Source of the DNA: Verrucomicrobiota bacterium
Lineage (GTDB): Bacteria; Verrucomicrobiota; Kiritimatiellia; RFP12; UBA1067
Reading direction: 5' to 3'
Assembly: GCA_023269675.1 (NCBI GenBank)
Contig: JAHFSX010000003.1
Span: 184,343-248,342, forward strand
Length of the DNA: 64,000 nt
Shown one piece after another: positions 10,001-18,693 of this stretch. Positions within the stretch are counted from its first letter, which is position 1, and every line of letters begins with the position of its first letter. The notes under the pieces were generated by a model. That model worked only from the letters and a program-made list of their open reading frames with translations, was not told the DNA's origin and made no database searches. Made by a program: the position numbers and the translations under genes.

Positions 10001-13000
10001 TCGGCAACTACCACCTCGCCCAGGTGCAAAACATCTCGCTGACCGATCTGCCGGCGCCCGCCCCGCCGGCCGGGCTCGCCGCGTCGCTCGCCTCGTCGAC
10101 CTCCGTCTCGCTGCGGTGGGATTCCACCTCCTTCGCCTCCGGCTACCGCGTCGAGTGCAGGACCGAGGGCGGCTCCTTCGCTCCCATCGCCAGCCTGGCC
10201 TCGGCCGCGAGCACGAACCAGACCTATTTGAGCTCCGGCCTCGCAGTCAACACCGCCTACGCCTACCGCGTCGTTGCCACGAACGCCGTGGGCGAGAGCG
10301 CGCCTTCGGCCCCCGTCTACGTCGCGACCGCCGCCGACATGCTCGTCACGCTGACTCCGGATGACGCCAACGGCGCCGACGCCACGGTCCAGCGCGATAT
10401 GCCGAACACGCCGCTGGGCACGCAGACCAGCCTGAGTTTGGCGGGTTATGACCCCTACACAGGCCAGTTGCCGACGAATGCGGCCAAGGCCTACCTGCGC
10501 TTTAATCTCGCCGGAATCAGCTCCGCTTCATCGGCTACCCTCAAGTTGGCGCTTGTGGGCGTTAGACAATACGATGATTTCGGTTATGCGGCGATGAGTG
10601 TTGGGGTTCTCAGCGAGAGCTCCGACACGTGGAGCGAGAACAGCATCACGTGGTCGAACGCGCCCCAGAACAACCTGACCAGTTACGGGTTCAATACGCC
10701 GGTCGTAGCGCTCGGCTCCTACTATAACTTCGCGGATGACTTGACGCCGGCCGGAGAGGTGGTCCCGTTCAGCCTGAACGCCACCACGCTCTTCAGCAAC
10801 AAGGGCGCCAACGAACTGGTCACTCTTGGCCTGTACCAGTATTACAGTGCATACTTCGACTGGGCCTCGCGCGAACATCCGGCCTTCGCCCCGCCGACGC
10901 TGGAGCTGATTGTCACCACCAACATCCCCACGCGGGCTTCCTTCCTGACTGCCGCGCCCGGCACCGGCTGGAGCATTGTTCTCCGCTGGCAAGACACCGC
11001 CCTCAACGAAACGGGCTTCACGCTCGAGCGGCGCGAAGGGGCCGGCGAGTTCTCGGTCTTGCAGACGCTGGCCAGCAACGCCGTCAGCTTCTGGGACACC
11101 ACCACGCAGCCCGGACTGACTTACACCTACCGCGTCCGGCCGTTCAACGCCAACGGCCCCGCCGACTGGACGCCCGAAGTCACCCTCACCGCCGCCACGC
11201 TCGACAACGCGAGGAGCACCGTCTGGGACGGCGGCGCCGCCGACGCCCTGATCGATTCGCCGACCAACTGGGACTTCAACACGCGCCCGGCGTCGGACGG
11301 CTCGGCCACGGTCACCTTCGGCACGGGCGGCTCCGCCGCCACCGTGAACACCAACCTCAGTTTCCTCGGCGTCGTGCTGAACCGCGACGCGGCCTTCACC
11401 CTCGCGGACGGCGGCGGCACGCTGACGCTGGGCGCGGGCGGCCTGAGTGCCCTGCTGCCGACCGCCACTTCCCGCACGTACGCGCTGGCCGCCGGCGTGG
11501 CTCTCGCCACGAACCAGACGTGGAACATCAACACCAACGGCGCGGGCGTCGCCGCCGTCACGCTCTCGGGAAGCCTTTCCGACGGCGGGGCCGGCTTCGC
11601 GCTCACGAAAGCCGGGAACGGCACGCTCACCTTCACCACGAACAGCAGCTACGCGGGCGTCACCACGGTGAGCGGCGGCCTGCTCGCGATCAGCCACGGC
11701 AACGCGCTCGGCGGCACCAACGGCAATACCGTGGTCCGTTCGGCCTCGGGCGGCTATCTCCAGCTCAGCGGCGGCATCACCGTGGCGGAGCCGCTGACGC
11801 TCACCGGCGAGCGGCCGAACTACGGGTCGTCCCTGCTGAACAGCGGCGGAAGCAATGTGTGGAGCGGGCCGATCACGCGCATCGGCCAGACCCGCATCGC
11901 TTCGAACGGCGGCACCACCCTGACCGTCACGGGCGGCCTGACGGGCGGAGGCGGCCTCTGCGTCATCAACTCCAGCGGCACCGTCGGCTTCTACAACACG
12001 CCCCTCAACATCGGCACCGACCAGTTTTATTTGGACTCAGGCGGGCTCACGATCATGGGCGTCGCCGGGAACACATGGGGCGACACGCAGGTCGCGGGCG
12101 GGACGCTGCGGATGGATGTGGCTAACGGCCTGCCTCCCGCCACAATCCTGAAGATCGGCATCAGCTATTCGACCGGCGGCACCTTCGACTTGAACGGCTT
12201 CAATCAGACGGTCGGCCAGCTGCGCAACGAGACCGCGCTGGCCGGCACGCGGATTGTCACCAGCGCGGCCCCTGCGGTTCTGACGGTGAACCAGGACGTG
12301 AACTCCGGCTACGACGGCCGCCTGACCGGCGCCTTGGGTCTGGTCAAGGCCGGCACGGGCACGCTCACGCTCTCCAACGCCCTGAACACGCTGAGCGGCA
12401 ACATCACCGTGCAGGGCGGCACGCTGGCCGTCGCCCCGCCCTCCAGCCTGGGCAATAGCACCAACATCGCGGTGGCGGGCGGCACGCTGGAGCTGCAGTC
12501 GCAGACCGCGCTGGCGGACAACGCCACCCTGTCCGTCGCTGACGGCGCGAAGGTGTCGGTCGCGGCCGGACTCACGGAAACGGTGCAGACGCTCGTCCTG
12601 GGCGGCCTGCGTAAGGGCAGCGGCCTGTGGGGCGCCAGCGGCAGCGGAGCGGAGTGCGTGGATGATCTGCACTTCAGCGGCAGCGGAAAAATCTACGTGG
12701 CGAGCGGCAACAGCACCCTCTGGGATGCGGGCGGGGCCAATACGCTCGTCAGCACCCCTGCCAACTGGGACCTCGATTCCCGGCCGGCCTTCAATGGTTC
12801 CTCCTATCTCTTCTTCGGCACGGGCGGCAGCGCCGCCGCGGTCAACACCAACATCAGCCTGCTGGGGCTCACCTTTAACCGCGACGGCGACTTCACGCTC
12901 GCCGCCGGCGGCGGAACGCTGACCCTCGGCAGCGGCGGCCTGCGCGCCATTGTGCCGACGGCGGTCTCCCGGACCTACACGCTGGCCGCGAGTGCGGTCC

Positions 13001-15744
13001 TCGCCGCGGACCAGGCCTGGGGCGTCACCAACACCGGCGCGGGCGTCACCACGCTGGCCGTCTCGGGTTCCGTCTCCGACGGCACCAACGCCTTCGGCAT
13101 CGCGAAGACCGGCGACGGCCTCCTCACGCTCGCGGGCAACAGCAGCTACGACGGTCCGGTCTCGGTCGCCGCCGGGGGCGGCCTGCGCGTCACCGGCGCC
13201 AACGCCCTGGGCAGCACCAACGGGAGCACGACCGTCACCGGCAACGGGTATGTCGAGATCGGCGGCAGCGTGACGGTGCCCGAGCCCCTGGCGGTTTCCG
13301 ATTCCGGCGCGGGCGGCGCCCTGCGCTCGACCGACGGCACGAACGTCTGGGCCGGCCGCGTCACCCAGACCGCCCCGGCGCGCATCCGGGTCCTGCCCGG
13401 CAGCCGCCTCACCCTGGCCGGCGGCCTCACGGGCGCATCCGCCACCTATCTTACGCCCGACGCCGGGGCCGAACTGGCGCTGGCTGGCGGGCCGCTCGAC
13501 GTCGGCGCCGCCGGCAAGGTCTGCGCGAACGGCGCGGGCACCGTCGCCCTCGGCATGGCCGGCAGCACCTTCGGCACCCTCGAGGTCGCGGGGCTCACCG
13601 TGCGGACCGACCTCCCGCAGATTTTCCCGGCCGGCGCGATCCTCTCCATCGGCACGGCCTACTCGCCGCACGGCACGTTCGACCTCAACGGCAACGGCCA
13701 GACGGTCAGCCAGCTCAAGCGCGGCACCACCGGCGCGGGCACCCGCGTCGTCACCAGCGCCGCGCCCGCCACGCTCACGGTGAACGGCAACGCCTCGACC
13801 ACCTATGACGGCCTGCTGACCGGCGCGCTGGGCCTGGCCTACAACGGCCCGTCTTACACCCTGACCCTCTCGGGCGCGAACGCTTACAGCGGCGCGACCA
13901 CCGTCAGCGGCGGCACGCTGCTCGTCTCCGTCAGCTCCAGCCTGGGCACCGGCACCAACATCACGGTGGCCGGCGGCACGCTGAAGCTGATGACCTCCTC
14001 CGGCCTTTCCGACGCCGCCACCCTGCGCATCGCCGACAGCGGCGCGAGCGTCTATCTCAACGTCGGCGTCGTCGAAACCGTGGACACCCTGGTTCTGGGT
14101 GCGGCACGCAAAGCGAAGGGCACCTGGGGCTCGGGCGCCAGCGGCGCCGACCATAAGGACGACGTCCATTTCACCGGCGCAGGCGTCATCAAGGTCTCCA
14201 CCGGCACCAGCACCCAGTGGGACGGCGGCGCCGCCAGCGCCGACGTGAGCGTGCCCGAAAACTGGGACTACGATGATCTCCCGCCGTTCGACGGCAGCGC
14301 GTCCCTCACCTTCGGCACTGGCGGGGATACCGCCACGGTCAACACCAACCTCAACCTCTTTGGACTCTGCCTCAACCGCGACGCGGACTTCACGCTGGCC
14401 GCCGGCGGCGGCACGCTGACGCTGGGCGCGGGCGGCCTGCGGGCCATCGCCCCGACGGCCACGCCGCGGACCTACACGCTGGCCGCGGGCACGGTGCTGG
14501 CCGCGGACCAGACCTGGGGCGTCACCAACAGCGGCGCCGGCCTCACCACCCTGATCGTCTCGGGCCCCGTCGCCGACGGCGCCGCGACCTTCGGCCTCGC
14601 GAAGTCCGGCGACGGCGTCCTCGTCCTCGCCGGCGACAACAGCTATGACGGGCCGACCTCGGTCGCGGCCGGCGGCGCCCTGCGGGTCAGCCACGCCAAC
14701 GCCCTCGGCAGCACCAGCAACGACACCACCGTCGCCCTCGGCGGCTGGCTCGAGATCGCCGGGGGCGTCGCGGTGCCTGAAGCGCTGACGCTCAACGGCG
14801 ACGGCACGGTCGGCAGCGCCGGCACCTTGCGCTCGACCCAGGGGACCAACGTCTGGGGCGGCCCCGTCACCCAGACCGCGGCGTCGCGCATCCGGGTCCT
14901 GCCCGGCAGCCGCCTGACGCTGACCGGCGGCCTCACGGGCGGCACCGGCATCTACCTCGCGCCCGACGCCGGGGCGGAACTGGCGGTCAGGAACGGCCCG
15001 GTCAATGTGGGCGGTGCCGGCAAGCTCTACGCGAACGGCGCGGGCACCGTCGCGCTCGGCACGGGAGGCAACACTTTCGGCACCCTCGAGGTCGCGGGGC
15101 TCACCGTGCGGACCGACCTCCCGCAGATTTTCCCGGCCGGCGCGATCCTCTCCATCGGCACGGCCTACTCGCCGCACGGCACGTTCGACCTCAACGGCAA
15201 CAGCCAGACGGTCGGCCAGCTCAAGCGCGGCACCACCGGCGCGGGCACGCGCATCGTCACCAGCGCCGCGCCCGCCACGCTCACGGTGAACGGCACCGCC
15301 TCGACCACCTATGACGGCCGGCTGTCCGGCGCGCTGGGCCTGGCCTACAACGGGCCGTCCTACACGCTGACCCTCGCCGGCGCGAACACCTACAGCGGCG
15401 CGACCACGGTCGGCGGCGGCACGCTGGAGGTCAGCTCCGCTTCCAGCCTCGGCGGCAGCTGTGCCATAAACGTGGCGGGCGGCACGCTAAGCCTGAAGAC
15501 CCAAACCGGCATTGCGGACTCGGCCAGCCTCCGCATCGCGGACGGCGGCGGCGCGAAGGTCAGCGTGAACTCCGGGCTGACAGAAGCCGTGGGCACGCTC
15601 TATCTCGGCGGCCGGCAGCAGCGGCGCGGCATTTACGGCGCGACGGCCGGCAGTGGCGCGACGGTCGTCGACACCGTCCACTTCGCCGGCAGCGGCGCCA
15701 TCCGCGTCCTGCACGGCCCGGAAACGGTCATCATGGTCCGGTAG
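7045..15744 (+). CDS. Giant mosaic secreted protein (2899 aa): peptidase-like head, FN3, Calx-beta, DNRLRE-like, three 499-aa beta-repeat blocks
   Basis: Exported mosaic protein. Signal peptide residues 1-31 (cleavage near ARA-Q; an LGGC at 20-23 could alternatively be a lipobox). Residues ~125-490 form a globular head with GHVPVP and DGHGGHVGAW histidines and a Cys-rich LVGCGTGGGS segment; this faintly recalls caspase-fold C25 peptidases but is unproven. Then FN3-like domains (~498-690), Calx-beta-like (~696-805), a beta-sandwich (~811-999), FN3 (~1002-1098), a DNRLRE/CBM-like domain (~1101-1292) and another FN3 (~1293-1386). From residue 1391 three beta-solenoid blocks follow, starting at nt 11215, 12712 and 14209, each opening with a (T/L/Q)WD motif. 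There is no barrel or PEP-CTERM; the tail is GPETVIMVR. Role is probably surface adhesion or polymer handling. Confidence 0.85.
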   Translation: MNKRQGWMAVRTGMAAFLLGGCILATAPARAQSPRDFAIDLGASVSTNTPCVTLNWTIRRQGNITAQKVHRRLKGENVWVKQADLATNTTSYVDSTAVPGVEYEYWMERTYTGIYPTTAQGYLSAGVNVPMADSRGKLLLVIDSTMVTPLAPEIAQLQADLAGDGWLVQAITATRTDTAINTKALIKAAYDADPTNLKMVYILGHVPVPYSGDIAPDGHGGHVGAWPADGYYGDMNGTWTDTSVNDSGAGDVRNRNIPGDGKFDQGNLPSWVELMVGRVDMSNMTRAPASSVSETSLLRRYLRKAHDFKFKQGAYAAIPRRSLVRDGFGYFGGENFAIAGWSWILTGAGTTVDEPPSDQWFSPSYAGGKSYLVGCGTGGGSFTTCSSVGCSEDFGLKTSRVVFTTLFGSYFGDWDSANNFMRAPLAGNATGDSLGLTCFWGGRPNRVTHQMGMGETAGYCMWVSHNSAFTGGGGYTPNIYSGVHCGLVGDPALRLHAVEPPRNLSASSANSQIALAWTASTETNLLGYLVYRADTAAGPFTRLTAAPQAATTYTDATVTASQSYTYLVRTLIMERSPGGTYENPSVGSLVTLAANAGATAAPLNPSSLTVTQTCATNAWLSWTDNASTETGFRIERKTGSGGTYASVGTVGASVTNFIDPGLFTHGNVYYYRVIATGSTGDSLPSQEASFEAFAGFFDMPLTRVKISKTAGAATITVSRFGGVTGPVSVNFATANSSALAGTHYTATNGTLTWADGEVGSKTVSVPIVNTATPQAARQFKVTLSSPTAGTALTINSSIAVLIQDPTATLTAPWTQTIVGAITDSSAAVTEAGAISSVTIGGSGLTASATSDNGQFVYQSHTGDGVLTAFFPAGVPGDGNARYALMVRASTANNAIMAATVTSSSTGFGTKLYSRSAAGGSSTETSVNALVLARWLRLVRSGNTFAAETSTDGVEWTSVGSATLASMPATTVWGFFHTSYDWSVTGLGNYHLAQVQNISLTDLPAPAPPAGLAASLASSTSVSLRWDSTSFASGYRVECRTEGGSFAPIASLASAASTNQTYLSSGLAVNTAYAYRVVATNAVGESAPSAPVYVATAADMLVTLTPDDANGADATVQRDMPNTPLGTQTSLSLAGYDPYTGQLPTNAAKAYLRFNLAGISSASSATLKLALVGVRQYDDFGYAAMSVGVLSESSDTWSENSITWSNAPQNNLTSYGFNTPVVALGSYYNFADDLTPAGEVVPFSLNATTLFSNKGANELVTLGLYQYYSAYFDWASREHPAFAPPTLELIVTTNIPTRASFLTAAPGTGWSIVLRWQDTALNETGFTLERREGAGEFSVLQTLASNAVSFWDTTTQPGLTYTYRVRPFNANGPADWTPEVTLTAATLDNARSTVWDGGAADALIDSPTNWDFNTRPASDGSATVTFGTGGSAATVNTNLSFLGVVLNRDAAFTLADGGGTLTLGAGGLSALLPTATSRTYALAAGVALATNQTWNINTNGAGVAAVTLSGSLSDGGAGFALTKAGNGTLTFTTNSSYAGVTTVSGGLLAISHGNALGGTNGNTVVRSASGGYLQLSGGITVAEPLTLTGERPNYGSSLLNSGGSNVWSGPITRIGQTRIASNGGTTLTVTGGLTGGGGLCVINSSGTVGFYNTPLNIGTDQFYLDSGGLTIMGVAGNTWGDTQVAGGTLRMDVANGLPPATILKIGISYSTGGTFDLNGFNQTVGQLRNETALAGTRIVTSAAPAVLTVNQDVNSGYDGRLTGALGLVKAGTGTLTLSNALNTLSGNITVQGGTLAVAPPSSLGNSTNIAVAGGTLELQSQTALADNATLSVADGAKVSVAAGLTETVQTLVLGGLRKGSGLWGASGSGAECVDDLHFSGSGKIYVASGNSTLWDAGGANTLVSTPANWDLDSRPAFNGSSYLFFGTGGSAAAVNTNISLLGLTFNRDGDFTLAAGGGTLTLGSGGLRAIVPTAVSRTYTLAASAVLAADQAWGVTNTGAGVTTLAVSGSVSDGTNAFGIAKTGDGLLTLAGNSSYDGPVSVAAGGGLRVTGANALGSTNGSTTVTGNGYVEIGGSVTVPEPLAVSDSGAGGALRSTDGTNVWAGRVTQTAPARIRVLPGSRLTLAGGLTGASATYLTPDAGAELALAGGPLDVGAAGKVCANGAGTVALGMAGSTFGTLEVAGLTVRTDLPQIFPAGAILSIGTAYSPHGTFDLNGNGQTVSQLKRGTTGAGTRVVTSAAPATLTVNGNASTTYDGLLTGALGLAYNGPSYTLTLSGANAYSGATTVSGGTLLVSVSSSLGTGTNITVAGGTLKLMTSSGLSDAATLRIADSGASVYLNVGVVETVDTLVLGAARKAKGTWGSGASGADHKDDVHFTGAGVIKVSTGTSTQWDGGAASADVSVPENWDYDDLPPFDGSASLTFGTGGDTATVNTNLNLFGLCLNRDADFTLAAGGGTLTLGAGGLRAIAPTATPRTYTLAAGTVLAADQTWGVTNSGAGLTTLIVSGPVADGAATFGLAKSGDGVLVLAGDNSYDGPTSVAAGGALRVSHANALGSTSNDTTVALGGWLEIAGGVAVPEALTLNGDGTVGSAGTLRSTQGTNVWGGPVTQTAASRIRVLPGSRLTLTGGLTGGTGIYLAPDAGAELAVRNGPVNVGGAGKLYANGAGTVALGTGGNTFGTLEVAGLTVRTDLPQIFPAGAILSIGTAYSPHGTFDLNGNSQTVGQLKRGTTGAGTRIVTSAAPATLTVNGTASTTYDGRLSGALGLAYNGPSYTLTLAGANTYSGATTVGGGTLEVSSASSLGGSCAINVAGGTLSLKTQTGIADSASLRIADGGGAKVSVNSGLTEAVGTLYLGGRQQRRGIYGATAGSGATVVDTVHFAGSGAIRVLHGPETVIMVR
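11215..15741 (+). repeat. Three in-frame 1497-nt tandem blocks inside the giant gene
   Basis: Block starts at 11215, 12712 and 14209 are exactly 1497 nt (499 codons) apart. Blocks 2 and 3 share a 126-nt stretch without any difference (13570-13695 and 15076-15201), offset by 1506 nt because of a small indel. This indicates recent duplication or gene conversion. Confidence 0.85.
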
Positions 15745-15752
15745 GGAACCCG

Positions 15753-16430
15753 CGCGAACAACAGGGCAGGCGCTTGTTTGCTTTGCGGTCCGAACACGTT
15801 CGTAGTGCCGCCGTTGGGCGGCATCCCAAGGCAGCCCGGCACCGGTTTCCGCCTGAAGGCGGTACTACAAGCCCCGGACCGAGGAAGGCCATTGAAGGGA
15901 CACCGCGTGAGGGCCGTGCCCCGCGAACAACAGGGCAGGCGCTTGTTTGCTTTGCGGTCCGAACACGTTCGTAGTACCGCCTTTAGGCGGAATCCCAAGG
16001 CGTCCCGGCACCGGTTTCCGCCTGAAGGCGGTACTACAAGCCCCGGACCGCGGAAGGCCATTTAAGGGACACCGCGTGAGGGCCGTGCCCCGCGAACAAC
16101 AGGGCAGGCGCTTGTTTGCTTTGCGGTCCGAACACGTTCGTAGTGCCGCCGTTGGGCGGCATCCCAAGGCGTCCCGGCACCGGTTTCCGCCTGAAGGCGG
16201 TACTACAAGCCCCGGACCGAGGAAGGCCATTTAAGGGACACCGCGTGAGGGCCGTGCCCTGCGAACAACAGGGCAGGCGCTTGTTTGCTTTGCGGTCTGA
16301 ACACGTTCGTAGTGCCGCCGTTGGGCGGCATCCCAAGGCAGCCCGGCACCGGTTTCCGCCTGAAGGCGGTACTACAAGCCCCGGACCGAGGAAGGCCATT
16401 TAAGGGACACTGCGTGAGGGCCGTGCCGCG
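15753..16430. repeat. REP-like array, family 2, four tandem units of exactly 169 nt
   Basis: The marker CGAACACGTTCG (first base variable in copy 4) starts at 15791, 15960, 16129 and 16298: three steps of 169 nt. Each unit has an inverted pair: a left arm GTAGTRCCGCC...GGCGG and a right arm ending AGGCGGTACTAC, so GTAG heads both outer ends. Copies 1, 3 and 4 carry a diverged left arm (CCGCCGTTGGGCGG) while copy 2 has the standard TTTAGGCGG arm. The 169-nt period is not a multiple of three and no gene is supported here. Confidence 0.9.
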
Positions 16431-16431
16431 T

Positions 16432-16519
16432 TCAGCGTTCGATGTTGAACGTTCAATGTTGAATGTTCGCTGCCCGCTGTCCTCCGTTCTCTGTCCTCCG
16501 TCCTCTCTCCCGTCCGCCT
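16432..16519. repeat. Quasi-periodic words downstream of gpsA
   Basis: Runs of GTTGAACGTTCAATGTTG type followed by pyrimidine-rich CTGTCCTCCG/TCTGTCCTCCG words reach the gpsA stop codon. The same two words occur at many other places in the window, including inside genes. Confidence 0.7.
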
Positions 16520-17509
16520 TCAGCACTCCGCCTTCATGTCGCGGGTCATGAGGTTCGCGACGGCGTCCGCGGCCGCGAGGCCCTCGTAACAGAGGCCGTA
16601 CACGACATCCGTGATCGGCATCGAGACCGCGTGGGTCCGGCCGAGGGTGTGGATCACCTTGGCGTTCCACACGCCCTCCGCCACCATCTTCATGCCGCCG
16701 AGGATCGCGTCGATGCCCTCGCCGCGGCCCAGCCGCTCGCCGACGGAGTGGTTGCGGCTGTGGCGGCTGGTGCAGGTGACGATCAGGTCGCCCACGCCGC
16801 TCAGCCCCGCGAAGGTCTCGGGGTTCGCGCCGAGCGCGATGCCGAAGCGCGTGATCTCCGAGAGGCCGCGCGTGATGAGCGCGGCGCGCGTGTTGTCGCC
16901 GAAGCCGAGCCCGTCCGAGGCGCCCACCGCGATGGCGATGACGTTCTTGACCGCGCCGCCGATCTCCACGCCCAGCGGGTCGGAGGAGGTGTAGACGCGG
17001 AAGAGCGGGCCGCTGAAAAGCTGCTGCACGCGCCGGGCGACCGCCTCGTCCTGCGCGGCCGCCACCACGGCGGTGGGGATCCTGCGGGCGACCTCCTCGG
17101 CGTGGCTGGGGCCGGAGAGCACCGCGATGGCGTCGAGGCCGAGGATCTCCTGGGCGAGCTCGCTCATGCGGCAGTGCGTGGCCTCGCACAGCCCCTTGGT
17201 CAGGCTGACGACCAGCGTGTCGGCGGGGATCAGCCCCCTGAACTTCTCGCAGACGCCCGCGTAGAACTTGGAGGGGGCCGCGAGCACCACGGCCTCGGCG
17301 CCGGCCGCGGCCGCGGCCGGGTCGGAGGTCCAGCGCAGCGTGTCGGGCAGGGGGATGCCCGGCAGGAAGCGGGTGTTCTCGCGGCTGGCGCGGATCTCGT
17401 CGGTGACCTCGGCGAAGGGGCCCCAGAGCGTCACCGCGTGTCCGTAGGAGTTGAGCAGAAGGCCGATGGCTGTGCCCCAGCCGCCGTCGCCGATGATGGT
17501 AATTTTCAT
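16520..17509 (-). CDS. gpsA: Glycerol-3-phosphate dehydrogenase [NAD(P)+]
   Basis: Makes sn-glycerol 3-phosphate from dihydroxyacetone phosphate for phospholipid synthesis, in the cytoplasm. The N-terminal MKITIIGDGGWGTA is the dinucleotide-binding motif. IGGAVKNVIAIAVG carries the catalytic lysine, and SGVGDLIVTCTSRHSRNH is the substrate-site signature. At 329 aa it has the family length. The start is the ATG at 17507-17509, where homology begins; the frame extends further upstream only as non-family sequence. It lies 26 nt downstream of plsY on the same strand, and the two proteins act in consecutive steps, so an operon is likely. Confidence 0.95.
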   Translation of the reverse strand: MKITIIGDGGWGTAIGLLLNSYGHAVTLWGPFAEVTDEIRASRENTRFLPGIPLPDTLRWTSDPAAAAAGAEAVVLAAPSKFYAGVCEKFRGLIPADTLVVSLTKGLCEATHCRMSELAQEILGLDAIAVLSGPSHAEEVARRIPTAVVAAAQDEAVARRVQQLFSGPLFRVYTSSDPLGVEIGGAVKNVIAIAVGASDGLGFGDNTRAALITRGLSEITRFGIALGANPETFAGLSGVGDLIVTCTSRHSRNHSVGERLGRGEGIDAILGGMKMVAEGVWNAKVIHTLGRTHAVSMPITDVVYGLCYEGLAAADAVANLMTRDMKAEC

Positions 17510-17521
17510 AAGAGGGTGCCT

Positions 17522-17545
17522 GTAGGGGCGAATCGTTATTCGCCC
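17522..17545. repeat. Small GTAG-headed palindrome over the plsY stop
   Basis: GTAG is followed by GGGCGAAT, a 4-nt loop and ATTCGCCC, a perfect 8-bp stem. The complementary strand supplies the last codons and TAA stop of plsY, so this REP-type element forms the gene's 3' end. Confidence 0.65.
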
Positions 17546-18192
17546 GTACGAACGGTTCGTTTGCCGAATTGGATGCGTGACTCGGTGCCCGCGCGCAGGC
17601 GGGCGATGTTGGAGCGGTGCTTCCAGATCGCGAGCAGGGCCAGCAGGGTCAGGACAGCCGGGAACCAGAGCCCCTGGGCCTTCAGGTGCAGCGGCCACAC
17701 GGCCACCGCCAGGACCGCGGCGGCCCCGATCGACGCCACCGAGACGTAGCGCGTCGCGAGAAAAAGAACCAGCCAGGCGGCGAAGGCGATGCCCACGCCG
17801 GCGGGCGAGAGCCCGAGCAGCAGGCCCGCGCTGGTGGCCACGCCCTTGCCGCCCTTGAAGCCGAGGAAGCAGCTCCAGTTGTGGCCGGCCACGGTCAGCG
17901 CGCCGCAGAAGACCGGCAGATACATGTCGTTCCCGCAGCTGACGCCGGCGAGGGCCGCGGCCAGGGCCGGTATGAGCTGGACGCCGCAGAACCCCTTGAG
18001 GAAATCGAGCGCGAAGGTGAGGATGCCCAGCGGTTTGCTGACGGAGCGGAAGACGTTGGTGGCGCCGATGTTGCCGCTACCCAGCTTGCGGATGTCCAGC
18101 CCGCGGGTTTTGGCGATCAGGAAGCCGAACGGCACGGAGCCCAGCAGGTAGGCGGCCGCGCCGCCGATGAGCCATAGAATCAGAATAGTCAT
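17536..18192 (-). CDS. plsY: Acyl-phosphate:glycerol-3-phosphate acyltransferase
   Basis: Integral membrane enzyme for the first acylation of glycerol 3-phosphate, using acyl-phosphate. Family motifs are intact: GSVPFGFLIAK, GSGNIGATNVFR (residues ~39-50) and GHNWSCFLGFKGGKGVAT (~103-120), with several hydrophobic helices between them. At 218 aa it is normal. gpsA follows immediately and makes its substrate. The C-terminal TVRTGE lies partly in a GTAG palindrome, so the tail may have been altered by element insertion. Confidence 0.95.
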   Translation of the reverse strand: MTILILWLIGGAAAYLLGSVPFGFLIAKTRGLDIRKLGSGNIGATNVFRSVSKPLGILTFALDFLKGFCGVQLIPALAAALAGVSCGNDMYLPVFCGALTVAGHNWSCFLGFKGGKGVATSAGLLLGLSPAGVGIAFAAWLVLFLATRYVSVASIGAAAVLAVAVWPLHLKAQGLWFPAVLTLLALLAIWKHRSNIARLRAGTESRIQFGKRTVRTGE

Positions 18193-18360
18193 GGCCGCCA
18201 GTGTAGCAAATAGGGGTCCGGCGTGAGAAGGGAGGAGTTAGGAGTTTGATGCTCGCCTCGGACCCCTTGAAAAGGCTTGGTTTCCCGGTGTTTTCAGCGC
18301 CTCAGGCCGTTGCCTGGAACAGCCCGGTTTCTATTGAGGAACGCCCGGTCGGAAACGGTT

Positions 18361-18470
18361 GAGAGTAAGATTACGATTATGATTAAGAGAAAGAGTAAGC
18401 GCAGAAGGGAACGTCGCTTGTCATTGTAATCTTAATTCTAATCTTAATCCTAATCTTAATCTTAATCCTT
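18361..18470. repeat. Quasi-periodic inverted-arm island (GATTAAG words)
   Basis: The region 18193-18693 has no gene. It holds a GGAGGAGTTAGGAGTT run (~18230) and a left arm of GATTACGATTATGATTAAGA type (18368-18403), opposed by a right arm of AATCTTAATTCTAATC type (18423-18470). The arms are complementary and could form a long imperfect hairpin. The same words recur at 41577-41660 and 46144-46221. Confidence 0.7.
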
Positions 18471-18693
18471 CCCCCTTGTCTTTCACTTCACGTGCACGAC
18501 GCTGTTTTTGCGCGTCTCGCGCCTTCCCGATTCTCCCTTCGCGGGCCGGTTCAGCCACGGTGAATCGCATGTTGAGCCCACACCCGATTTCGCCTCGACT
18601 TCAACTCTCGGATTAGGGTATATATGTTTCTGCTTGGAGAAACACGAGTGCGGTTTCCCGGGGGAAGACAAAACGTTCGATAAGAGAGACAGC

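Noticed and set aside
12037..15177. 1046-aa open frame on the minus strand
   Set aside because: Antisense shadow of the GC-rich giant gene; composition is Arg/Gly/Ala-rich without any domain, while the plus strand has clear beta-repeat motifs.
15753..16430. Several ~95-aa and ~120-aa open frames in the 169-nt array, on both strands
   Set aside because: They follow the tandem repeat with identical peptides shifted by one frame per unit; no start signal and no domain. Repeat DNA, not genes.
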